From Variovorax sp. 770b2 (GTDB lineage: Bacteria > Pseudomonadota > Gammaproteobacteria > Burkholderiales > Burkholderiaceae_C): 64,000 nucleotides of DNA. A model generated the notes under the pieces. That model made no database searches, was not told where the DNA came from, and saw only the letters and a program-made list of their open reading frames with translations. Shown here in pieces: positions 57,090 through 64,000 of this stretch. Positions within the stretch are counted from its first letter, which is position 1. Each line of letters begins with the position of its first letter. The stretch is taken from NCBI RefSeq assembly GCF_900115685.1, contig NZ_FOXJ01000001.1, forward strand, positions 1,273,796-1,337,795, read 5' to 3'. A program made the position numbers and the translations under genes.

Positions 57090-57410
57090 ATGCGCGCCAA
57101 CGACACCCGGCTTTCGGGCCCGATTGCAGAAGAACTGACGCCGCTGGAAATTTCCCAGGGCATTCTCGAAGGAGAAGAAAACCCGAGCGCCCTGCGTGCG
57201 GTCACGCCGCTGGAGCGCGCGGCGTCCGGTGAGGGGCAGGGCAATGAACGGCCGCGCTCGCGCATCGGGCGTTTCCTCTTGAACCCCGTGGTGCTGGGCG
57301 GCGCGGCCGCGACGGGCGTCGGGCTGATCCTGGCGCTGGCGTATGCGAAGAAGACGCCGCGTTCCGAACTGCGTGCGCACTGGCGGACGTTGGGCTCGTT
57401 CCGGTTCTGA
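57090..57410 (+). CDS. Hypothetical single-pass membrane protein
   Basis: A 106-residue protein, not recognised. Residues 1-60 are polar and acidic, one hydrophobic segment spans about 64-86 (PVVLGGAAATGVGLILALAYA), and a short basic tail follows. The ATG at 57090 has only weak ribosome-binding sequence (GAGGAAAGG 13-20 bp upstream). The codon use matches its neighbours. It stands alone between the metQ-like and fasciclin genes. Confidence 0.6.
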   Translation: MRANDTRLSGPIAEELTPLEISQGILEGEENPSALRAVTPLERAASGEGQGNERPRSRIGRFLLNPVVLGGAAATGVGLILALAYAKKTPRSELRAHWRTLGSFRF

Positions 57411-57543
57411 CCTTTGCTTCGGCGCGATCGGGCGCCGTTTTCTTTTTTCGTCGATGAACGAATCTGCTGTGCGCAGTGCGCCGTATTGAAGGCAGCCGTC
57501 GCGCATTTCGCGGCGTGCCCCGTCACACAACAGGAGCACCTTC

Positions 57544-58107
57544 ATGCACAGCAAGAAATTTCATCGCCTCGCGGCCGTCACGCTCGCCGTCGCGCTTTCA
57601 GCCGGTGCCTATTCGGCCATGGCGGCCAGCGTCATGGTCGGCGGCGCGCCGATGCTACCCACCAAGGACATCATCGACAACGCGGTCAACTCCAAGGACC
57701 ACACCACGCTGGTGGCAGCCGTGAAAGCAGCGGGCCTCGTCGACACGCTCAAGGGCCCGGGTCCGTTCACCGTGTTCGCACCAACCAACGCGGCCTTCGC
57801 GAAGCTGCCGGCCGGCACGGTCGATACGCTGCTCAAGCCCGAGAGCAAGGATGCGCTGACCGGCGTGCTGACCTACCACGTGGTGTCGGGCAAGCTCGAT
57901 GCGGCCGAGCTGAAGAAGGAGATCAAGGCCGGCAAGGGCTCCGCCGAACTGAAGACCGTGGCCGGCGGCACGCTGATTGCCAAGAGCAAGGGCGGCAAGA
58001 TCACGCTCACCGACGAGAAGGGCGGCACCGCCACCGTCACGATCCCGAATGTCTACCAGTCGAACGGCGTGATCCACGTGGTGGACAAGGTGCTGCTGCC
58101 CAAGTAA
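57544..58107 (+). CDS. Secreted fasciclin-domain protein
   Basis: A 187-residue protein with a signal peptide (about 1-27) and one fasciclin (FAS1) domain. The H1 motif FTVFAPTNAAFAKLP is near 75-89, YHVVSGKLDA near 115-124, and the H2 motif NGVIHVVDKVLLP is at the C-terminus. FAS1 proteins mediate surface adhesion or cell-matrix contacts. It has one domain only and no membrane anchor. The ATG follows CAGGAG. A copy of the dispersed repeat lies 30 bp after its stop. Confidence 0.92.
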   Translation: MHSKKFHRLAAVTLAVALSAGAYSAMAASVMVGGAPMLPTKDIIDNAVNSKDHTTLVAAVKAAGLVDTLKGPGPFTVFAPTNAAFAKLPAGTVDTLLKPESKDALTGVLTYHVVSGKLDAAELKKEIKAGKGSAELKTVAGGTLIAKSKGGKITLTDEKGGTATVTIPNVYQSNGVIHVVDKVLLPK

Positions 58108-58137
58108 CTCCCCAGTCTCACCAGGCCCCCTGTCTTC

Positions 58138-58237
58138 TTCCAGCGAACACCGCGGAACTGGCTTTGCCAGGCCGCAGGTGTTGCCCCCGGTAGGGGGAAG
58201 GCGAAGCGACACGAAGTGCGCGCAGCCTGGGGGCGAG
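58138..58237 (+). repeat. Dispersed intergenic repeat, copy 2
   Basis: Same element as 20081-20178 and in the same orientation. AACACC-GCGG-aa-CTGGC ttt GCCAG-g-CCGC-a-GGTGTT (58146-58182), then CCCCC-4 nt-GGGGG (58184-58197), then GAAGCGACACGAAGTGCGC. The hairpin stem changes one C-G pair of copy 1 to T-A, preserving pairing. Confidence 0.85.
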
Positions 58238-58246
58238 CAACAGCCC

Positions 58247-58275
58247 TAAAAAAACAGCCCGCACGAGGCGGGCTG
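58247..58275 (-). terminator. Terminator of the minus-strand repressor gene
   Basis: On the minus strand: CAGCCCGC-5 nt-GCGGGCTG followed by seven T. It lies about 170 bp after the repressor stop and is the only terminator candidate in that direction. Confidence 0.8.
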
Positions 58276-58447
58276 GAAGGTGACCTGCTGGAGGAGGGAG
58301 GATCAGAGAGGATGCAGGCCACGGGAGAGACCTGACTATGCGCGGCCAAGCTGTACACAACCTGACCTTGCCTCGCTTCCTGCACCTTCGTGTGTCACGG
58401 AAATAGAGTGGGCCAGGCCCCACGTGCCGCCCCTGCGGCTGCCCTGA

Positions 58448-59158
58448 TCAGTCCTCGTCTTCCCACTTGCCGATGACGGTGCCGAGCACCACGAAGGCGG
58501 TGCGGATCGGCTCGTGCTTCGGGTTCAGCGGCAGCAGCCAGCGGGGGCCGTCCTGCTCCTTGAATTCCTTGAACGTGAGCTTGTTGCTCTCGGTGAGCAG
58601 GGCGATGACGCGCTCGCCTTCGTCGGGGGTCTTGAGGTTGGTGTCGACGAAGATGATCGAGCCTTCGGGATAGCTCTTCAACTCGCCGCTCGCCGCGGCC
58701 ATGCTGTCGCCCTCCACCCGCAGCGCATAGGTTTTTTCAGGGGCGTGGTGGGCGATGCAGGGAATCCAGCGATCGGCGCTTTGCTTGCCCGCGCTTTCCC
58801 AGCTGGCGGCCTGCGACCAGGAAATGAGCGGCACGGTGTCGGGCGTGCCGGGCGCGAAGCAGGGCAGCTCCGGCGGCACGCGCACGACCCGGTAGATGGC
58901 CGCCGGCTCGTTGGCATAGTGCTGGGCCTTGCGGATCTGGATCGGGTCCCAGGGCGCCGGGCCGTCGCCGGTGTCGAGCCAATTCGGGTCGGCGCGGTAG
59001 ATGCGCGCCAGCGCCAGCAGGCTCATCGTGCGGGTGGTGTCCCCGCGCTCGATCTTCGAAATGCTCCCTTGTTTCACGCCGGATGCGGCCTCGGCTTGTT
59101 TCTGGGTCAGGTTGGCGTAGAGGCGCGCCGCCTTCGCGCGTTGAGCTATGGTTTCCAT
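58448..59158 (-). CDS. CI-like repressor: XRE helix-turn-helix plus S24 peptidase-like domain
   Basis: A 236-residue phage-repressor-like protein. The N-terminal helix-turn-helix lies at about 6-60 (TQKQAEAASGVKQGSISKIERG). The C-terminal LexA/S24 domain has GDSM with S152 and a lysine partner at K193 or K197. No Ala-Gly or Cys-Gly cleavage pair is evident in the linker, so RecA-induced self-cleavage is uncertain. The start METIAQ at 59158 borders an AT-rich gap divergent from a Cro-like gene. No phage structural or integrase genes are nearby. Confidence 0.87.
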   Translation of the reverse strand: METIAQRAKAARLYANLTQKQAEAASGVKQGSISKIERGDTTRTMSLLALARIYRADPNWLDTGDGPAPWDPIQIRKAQHYANEPAAIYRVVRVPPELPCFAPGTPDTVPLISWSQAASWESAGKQSADRWIPCIAHHAPEKTYALRVEGDSMAAASGELKSYPEGSIIFVDTNLKTPDEGERVIALLTESNKLTFKEFKEQDGPRWLLPLNPKHEPIRTAFVVLGTVIGKWEDED

Positions 59159-59221
59159 ACCGATATTTAAGCCGGGATGAATATTATAGTTAGACTGAAA
59201 ATTATAAAAATGGGAGTTTTT
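59159..59221. promoter_or_regulatory. AT-rich divergent operator/promoter between CI-like and Cro-like genes
   Basis: 63 bp, strikingly AT-rich for this genome, with overlapping dyads: AGT-TAG-ACT (59188-59196) and TTATA...TATAA (59184-59188 and 59203-59207). It ends in GGGAG-TTTTT-ATG for the Cro-like gene. It is compatible with a phage-type genetic switch. Confidence 0.5.
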
Positions 59222-59461
59222 ATGAAGCCACGCGAGTTGGTGCTGGCGTTGAGGGCCATGGGCCTCACGCAAAAGCAGATCCAGGAACGTACCGGAATTC
59301 CGCAACCCACTGTCAGCAAGATCGGCCTCGGCCGGGTGCGCGACGTCATGTCGCGGCACTATGTCGCGTTGTTGACGGCCTACGAGCAGCAGATCAAGGC
59401 CGAAGCGGCCGGGCCGGCGCCGTTGCCGGCTGCCTTCCATTGGCCCCGCGTCCATGACTGA
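59222..59461 (+). CDS. Small Cro-like helix-turn-helix protein
   Basis: A 79-residue protein with a helix-turn-helix over about residues 14-36 (GLTQKQIQERTGIPQPTVSKIGLGR). The start at 59222 follows GGGAG at a 5-bp spacing; an upstream in-frame ATG at 59177 would add 15 residues through the operator. It is divergent from the CI-like repressor, the arrangement of a phage lysogeny switch or of the regulator half of a mobile element. No function beyond DNA binding can be assigned. Confidence 0.75.
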   Translation: MKPRELVLALRAMGLTQKQIQERTGIPQPTVSKIGLGRVRDVMSRHYVALLTAYEQQIKAEAAGPAPLPAAFHWPRVHD

Positions 59462-59464
59462 GCG

Positions 59465-59698
59465 GTGCGCCGTCCCGTTCCGTCGGGCCTCTGGCTCGAC
59501 CGCGCACTGTGCGCGCTGCTGGTGCTGCTGTCCTTCGCAGCGCTGCTCTGCGGGGTCTTGACGGGCGATCCGTCCCTCGTCGGCATGGCGGTGTTCGGCC
59601 TCACCGGGGCCGCCTGGGTCGCGTGCGTGCTGTTCGACGGCGCTACGCGCCGACGGGAACGTGCCGTTCGGGAGGCTCTAGACCGAGTGTGGCGCTGA
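59465..59698 (+). CDS. Small two-helix membrane protein (putative)
   Basis: A 77-residue frame starting GTG at 59465, 3 bp after the Cro-like stop. Two hydrophobic segments (about 12-32 and 38-58) and a basic, arginine-rich tail are visible. It is unrecognised. Its last 56 bp overlap the 3' end of the gene on the other strand, which weakens the case for a real gene. It is kept because of the tight spacing to the upstream gene. Confidence 0.4.
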   Translation: MRRPVPSGLWLDRALCALLVLLSFAALLCGVLTGDPSLVGMAVFGLTGAAWVACVLFDGATRRRERAVREALDRVWR

Positions 59699-60152
59699 CG
59701 CGCACGCAGTCCTTGATGTGCTGCTCGCCGAGCGCGCGCAGGGCCGCGTAGCCGAGCGCGGCGGAGACGATCTGCCCCGCGATCGGCACGTACTTGGTGG
59801 CCTGCTTGGCCGTCAGGCGCACGCCGGCGTGCTTGGCCAGCCTGATCAGCAGGTCGCGTGTCACGAGCCTGCCGACCAGCAGCGCGCCCACGGTCGTGGC
59901 GGCTTTCTGGATGCGCTCGCGTTGGTGCGGCGCGAGCTTCTCGACCTGGGTGACCGAGAGCCCGAATTCGGCGCTGATCTGCGGCACCAGCCGCGAGAGC
60001 AGCGCCGCATCGGCCGCCCAGTCGATGCCGGGCAGCGGGATCGCGCTGGCCGCAGCCGCCATCAGGGCCTTGCGGCCGATCAGGCGCCGGCTGCGGTGGA
60101 TGGCCGCGATGAGTTTCTCGTCACCATGGGCCAGTTCGATCGCGGACGGCAT
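59643..60152 (-). CDS. DUF697/EcsC-like membrane-associated protein
   Basis: A 169-residue protein with glycine- and alanine-rich amphipathic helices. Segments AAASAIPLPGIDWAADAALLSRLVPQI (cut, about 33-59) and YVPIAGQIVSAALGYAALRALG (about 121-142) resemble the helical domain of DUF697 and EcsC-like proteins, often linked to GTPases or membranes. It has no catalytic motif. It lies 39 bp downstream of the ABC-F gene on the same strand. The family assignment is moderate. Confidence 0.6.
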   Translation of the reverse strand: MPSAIELAHGDEKLIAAIHRSRRLIGRKALMAAAASAIPLPGIDWAADAALLSRLVPQISAEFGLSVTQVEKLAPHQRERIQKAATTVGALLVGRLVTRDLLIRLAKHAGVRLTAKQATKYVPIAGQIVSAALGYAALRALGEQHIKDCVRVSATLGLEPPERHVPVGA

Positions 60153-60191
60153 GCGGCGTATCTCCTTGGGGGACCGGTGAGACCGGTGGGG

Positions 60192-62162
60192 TCAGGCGGC
60201 CAGGGCCTCCAGCTGGTCCGAGAGGGCCAGCCAGCGCTCCTCGAGCTTGGCGATTTCATCGTTCAGGGCCTTCAGGCGCTTGCCCGCGTCGGCGATCGCG
60301 GCCGGTGTGAGCGGTTCGGCGAGGCGGGCCTCCAGCGTCGTGCGTTCGGCGTTGGCCGAGGCCAGGCGTTCATCGATCTGGGCGATTTCGCGCTTGATCG
60401 GCTTGGCCTGGTCGCTGCGTTGCTGGCGGTCCTGGGCGTTGGGCTTGGCAGGTGCTGCAGCCGCCGCTGCGGCCACCACGGCGCTCTCGGCCTCGCGCAC
60501 CGCGATCTTGGCCTCTTCGCGCAGGCGCTTGGCCTCGTCCAGCAGGTAGCGCTGGTAGTCGTCCAGGTCGCCATCGAAGTCGGTGACGACGCCGCGGCCC
60601 ACGAGCCAGAACTCGTCGCACACCGAGCGCAGCAGCGCACGGTCGTGGCTCACCAGCATCAGCGTGCCTTCGAACTCGTTGAGCGCCACGGCCAGGGCCT
60701 CGCGGGTGGCCAGGTCCAGGTGGTTGGTGGGCTCGTCCAGCAGCAGGAGGTTGGGGCGTTGCCAGACCATCATCGCGAGCACGAGGCGGGCCTTTTCGCC
60801 GCCGCTCATGGTGCCTACGGGCTGCTTGACCATGTCGCCGCTGAAGTTGAAGCTGCCCAGGAACCCGCGCAGCGCCTGCTCGCCGGTGCTTTCCTTGACG
60901 GCGCTGCCCAGTTCGCGGGCCATGCGCACCATGTGCTCCAGCGGGTTGTCCTGCGGGCGCAGCACGTCCAGTTCCTGCTGCGCGAAGTAGCCGATGTTCA
61001 GGCCCTTGCCCTCGGTGACTTCGCCGGCCAGCGCGCCCATTTCGCGCGCGATGGTCTTCACCAGCGTCGACTTGCCCTGGCCGTTGGCGCCCAGGATGCC
61101 GATGCGCTGGCCCGCCAGCACCGAGCGGCTCACGCCACGCAGGATGGTCTTGGGCGCTTCGTCCTCGATCTCGTAGCCGAAGCTCGCGTTGCTGATCGAG
61201 AGCATCGGGTTAGGAATGTTGCCCGGCTCCTTGAACTCGAAGGTGAAGTCGGCTTCGGCCAGCAGCGGCGCGACCTTTTCCATGCGCTCGAGCGCCTTCA
61301 CGCGGCTTTGCGCCTGCTTGGCCTTGCTGGCCTTGGCCTTGAAGCGGTCGATGAACTTCTGCAGATGGGCGATCTTGTCCTGCTGCTTGCTGAAGGCCGT
61401 CTGCTGCAGCGCCATCTGCTCGGCGCGCAGCGTTTCGAAGGCGCTGTAGTTGCCGCCGTAGCGCGTGAGCTGGGCGTTGGCGATGTGCAGGGTGACATCG
61501 GTCACGGCGTCCAAGAACTCGCGGTCGTGGCTGATGACGATCATGGTGCCGGCGTATTTCTGCAGCCAGGCTTCGAGCCAGACGAGCGCGTCCAGGTCCA
61601 GGTGATTGGTGGGTTCGTCGAGCAGGAGCAGGTCGCTCGGGCACATCAGCGCGCGGGCCAGTTGCAGGCGCATGCGCCAGCCGCCCGAGAAGCTGTTGAC
61701 GGCACCGTCCAGCTCGTGCGACTTGAAGCCCAGGCCGAGGATCAGCGCCTGCGCGCGCGGCACGGCGTCGTGCTCGCCGGCATCGGCCAGGTCGGTGTAG
61801 GCGTGGGCCAGTTCCATGCCGATGTCGGCGTCGTCGGGGTTGGCTTCGTAGGCGGCCTCGATGGCGGCCAGCGTGGCGCGCAGTTCGGTGAGGCGGGTGT
61901 CGCCGCCGACGACGAATTCAGTGGCCGATTCGTCGGTCTCGGGCATGTCCTGCGCCACCTGGGCCATGCGCCACTGCTTGGGCACGTAGAAGTCGCCGCC
62001 GTCTTCGTGCAGCGAACCGTTGAACAGCGCGAACAGCGACGACTTGCCGGCGCCGTTGCGCCCCACCAGGCCGACCTTTTCGCCGGGGTTGAGATTGACG
62101 GTGGCGCCGTCGAGGAGTTTCTTGGCGCTGCGGCGAAGAATGACGTTTTTGAGAGTAATCAT
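60192..62162 (-). CDS. yheS: ABC-F family ribosome-associated ATPase (YheS type)
   Basis: A 656-residue cytosolic protein with two ABC domains and no membrane segments. Walker A motifs GRNGAGKSS (near 34-42) and GANGQGKST (near 347-355), signatures FSGGWRMR and MSGGEKAR, and two LLLLDEPTNHLDL Walker B motifs are seen. The P-site tRNA-interaction linker (about 260-310) and an alanine-rich, coiled-coil C-terminus (about 545-656) follow. ABC-F proteins act on stalled ribosomes. The YheS subgroup is chosen from domain order; Uup is the alternative. Confidence 0.9.
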   Translation of the reverse strand: MITLKNVILRRSAKKLLDGATVNLNPGEKVGLVGRNGAGKSSLFALFNGSLHEDGGDFYVPKQWRMAQVAQDMPETDESATEFVVGGDTRLTELRATLAAIEAAYEANPDDADIGMELAHAYTDLADAGEHDAVPRAQALILGLGFKSHELDGAVNSFSGGWRMRLQLARALMCPSDLLLLDEPTNHLDLDALVWLEAWLQKYAGTMIVISHDREFLDAVTDVTLHIANAQLTRYGGNYSAFETLRAEQMALQQTAFSKQQDKIAHLQKFIDRFKAKASKAKQAQSRVKALERMEKVAPLLAEADFTFEFKEPGNIPNPMLSISNASFGYEIEDEAPKTILRGVSRSVLAGQRIGILGANGQGKSTLVKTIAREMGALAGEVTEGKGLNIGYFAQQELDVLRPQDNPLEHMVRMARELGSAVKESTGEQALRGFLGSFNFSGDMVKQPVGTMSGGEKARLVLAMMVWQRPNLLLLDEPTNHLDLATREALAVALNEFEGTLMLVSHDRALLRSVCDEFWLVGRGVVTDFDGDLDDYQRYLLDEAKRLREEAKIAVREAESAVVAAAAAAAPAKPNAQDRQQRSDQAKPIKREIAQIDERLASANAERTTLEARLAEPLTPAAIADAGKRLKALNDEIAKLEERWLALSDQLEALAA

Positions 62163-62341
62163 GAAATAGGAACCGTAGGGGCGATTATCCCGTCCGGCCC
62201 CGACGGTCTGGCGCGAGGGGGCAAAAGAGGGGCATCACCCGGTCAAGGGGACCGCAGCCAGGGCTGCGAAAAAGCGGCGGAGCGCGGCGAAAAGGGGCTT
62301 GGGCGGGCGCAGCTAACGCGCGCCGGCGCCGGCAAGCTGCG

Positions 62342-63220
62342 TCATGGCGGGGAGAGCGACGCGAGCGCCGCCCGGGTCACGAGCAGGACCTGGTCCTCGC
62401 CCGCCGAGGTTTCGAGCCACACCACCTCCAGCTGCGGGAATGCCGCCTCGAAGTAGTCGCGCTCGTTGCCGATTTCCAGCACCAGCACGGCCTCTTCGCG
62501 CATGCGGGAAGGCGCGTCGGCGAACAGCTTTCGGATGAAGTCCATGCCATCGGCGCCACCGGCCAGCGCCAGCTCGGGCTCGGCCCGGTATTCGGCGGGC
62601 AGGGCGGCCATGCTGGCGCTGTTCACGTAGGGCGGATTGCACAGCACCAGGTCGTAGGGGCCGGGCAGATTGGCCATGCCATCGGACTCGACCAGCTTCA
62701 CACGCGCATCGAGTTCGTGCCGGGTGACATTGATTGCCGCGACTTCGAGCGCCTCGACGGACAGGTCGGCCGCATCCACCGTCACGTCCGGGTAGGTCAT
62801 GGCCGCCAGCACGGCCAGGCTGCCGTTGCCGGTGCACAGGTCGAGCACGCGCTCGGTGTGCGTGCCGAGCCAGTAGTCGATGCTGCCGTCGGCGATCAGT
62901 TCGGCGACGAAGCTGCGCGGCACGATGGCGCGCTCGTCCACGTAGAAGGGCACGCCCTGCAGCCAGGCTTCCTTGGTGAGGTAGGCGGCAGGCTTGCGCG
63001 AGGCGATGCGTTCATCGAGCAGCGCGGCGACCTTGCCGGCATCGGCCGGCGAGACGGCGGTGTCGGCCACCGCGTCGATGTCGTCCAGCGGCAGCTTCAG
63101 GCGCCACAGCACCAGCCACGCGGCTTCGTCGAAGGCATTGGCCGTGCCGTGCCCGAAGGCGACACCGGCTTCTTCCAGCCGCTTCGCGCCGGCCTCGATG
63201 AGTTGGATGACCGTGCTCAC
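62342..63220 (-). CDS. prmB: 50S ribosomal protein L3 N5-glutamine methyltransferase PrmB
   Basis: A 292-residue class I methyltransferase of the HemK family. The catalytic NPPY is in LVLCNPPYVNSASM (near 191-204). The SAM-binding LDLCTGNGSLAVLAA is near 127-141, and the PrmB-type N-terminus with FVDERAIVPRSFVAELI lies near 91-108. It methylates a glutamine of L3 during ribosome assembly. A 179-bp gap separates it from the ABC-F gene and holds nothing recognisable. dapE lies 61 bp upstream on the same strand. Confidence 0.9.
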   Translation of the reverse strand: MSTVIQLIEAGAKRLEEAGVAFGHGTANAFDEAAWLVLWRLKLPLDDIDAVADTAVSPADAGKVAALLDERIASRKPAAYLTKEAWLQGVPFYVDERAIVPRSFVAELIADGSIDYWLGTHTERVLDLCTGNGSLAVLAAMTYPDVTVDAADLSVEALEVAAINVTRHELDARVKLVESDGMANLPGPYDLVLCNPPYVNSASMAALPAEYRAEPELALAGGADGMDFIRKLFADAPSRMREEAVLVLEIGNERDYFEAAFPQLEVVWLETSAGEDQVLLVTRAALASLSPP

Positions 63221-63281
63221 AGGATGACCTCCGCGCTTCGCGCTGCGGTGCGAGCTTGCTTGGGGCGGCCCGGCGCTGCGC

Positions 63282-64000
<719 letters not shown>

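Larger units (their letters stand above)
58108..58447. other. 340-bp intergenic region with repeat and minus-strand terminator
   Basis: It contains copy 2 of the dispersed repeat (58138-58237) and a terminator for the repressor gene (58247-58275). The remaining 170 bp (58276-58447) shows no open frame with a ribosome-binding site, no tRNA and no clear dyad. Confidence 0.7.

Noticed and set aside
58448-59461. A prophage or integrated element around the CI/Cro-like pair
   Set aside because: The flanks are a fasciclin gene and housekeeping ABC-F/prmB/dapE genes. No integrase, tRNA attachment site or phage structural gene is present.

Overview
The window is a continuous high-GC chromosomal segment. 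Housekeeping gene order (purD-hemF-nadD-rsfS-rlmH-maf-rng and tolB-pal-cpoB) and the density of sulfur/sulfonate uptake genes point to a betaproteobacterium of the Burkholderiales, most likely a Comamonadaceae member such as Variovorax. The genus is inferred from gene content and was not tested by a search. Almost all of the window is coding. There is one tRNA gene, no rRNA, no insertion sequence, no CRISPR array and no intact prophage.

Region 1 (1-11.3 kb) is a sulfur-acquisition district. It holds the end of a sulfonate ABC transporter (ssuB), an O-acetylhomoserine sulfhydrylase (metY), a RutE-like nitroreductase, a TOBE molybdate-binding protein and a TauD/AtsK-type dioxygenase. It then reads into a family 2A encapsulin locus: rhodanese, EpsC serine O-acetyltransferase, a small XRE regulator, the SrpI-type shell protein, and a cysteine desulfurase carrying an approximately 245-residue disordered Pro/Gly/Ala-rich N-terminal extension. 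This reads as cysteine supply, a protein shell, and an encapsulated enzyme that strips sulfur from cysteine. It is the most notable system in the window.

Region 2 (11.3-20 kb) has a secreted alpha/beta hydrolase, a flavin-dependent halogenase-like enzyme, a solA-panE-racemase operon, an FMN reductase, an azoR/LysR divergent pair with clear inverted repeats, and a 1-Cys peroxiredoxin. Region 3 (20-30 kb) has the cysPTWA sulfate transporter followed by dsbB, then a macA-macB-outer membrane factor tripartite efflux operon. Region 4 (30-33.5 kb, minus strand) carries a methyltransferase, a chorismatase of the XanB2/hydroxybenzoate-synthase type, a lysophospholipid acyltransferase and a family 2 glycosyltransferase, which look like accessory genes of an aryl-polyene pathway.

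Region 5 (33.5-48.1 kb) is housekeeping: yebC, a tightly overlapping purD-to-rng chain, msbA, and the Tol-Pal genes. The Tol-Pal locus is unusual: tolB is duplicated, and the second copy has exchanged its own leader for the lipoprotein leader and linker of Pal. tcdA and tRNA-Lys follow. Region 6 (48.3-57 kb) is a second sulfonate-type uptake island: luciferase-like monooxygenase, CMD-domain and AhpD-domain proteins facing an amidohydrolase/substrate-binding protein/two permeases/ATPase operon, plus an orphan MetQ-like binding protein. Region 7 (57-64 kb) has a fasciclin protein, an orphan CI/Cro-like pair, an ABC-F protein, prmB and the start-truncated dapE.

Two copies of an approximately 100-bp intergenic repeat (20.1 kb and 58.1 kb) share a hairpin with a compensatory base-pair change.
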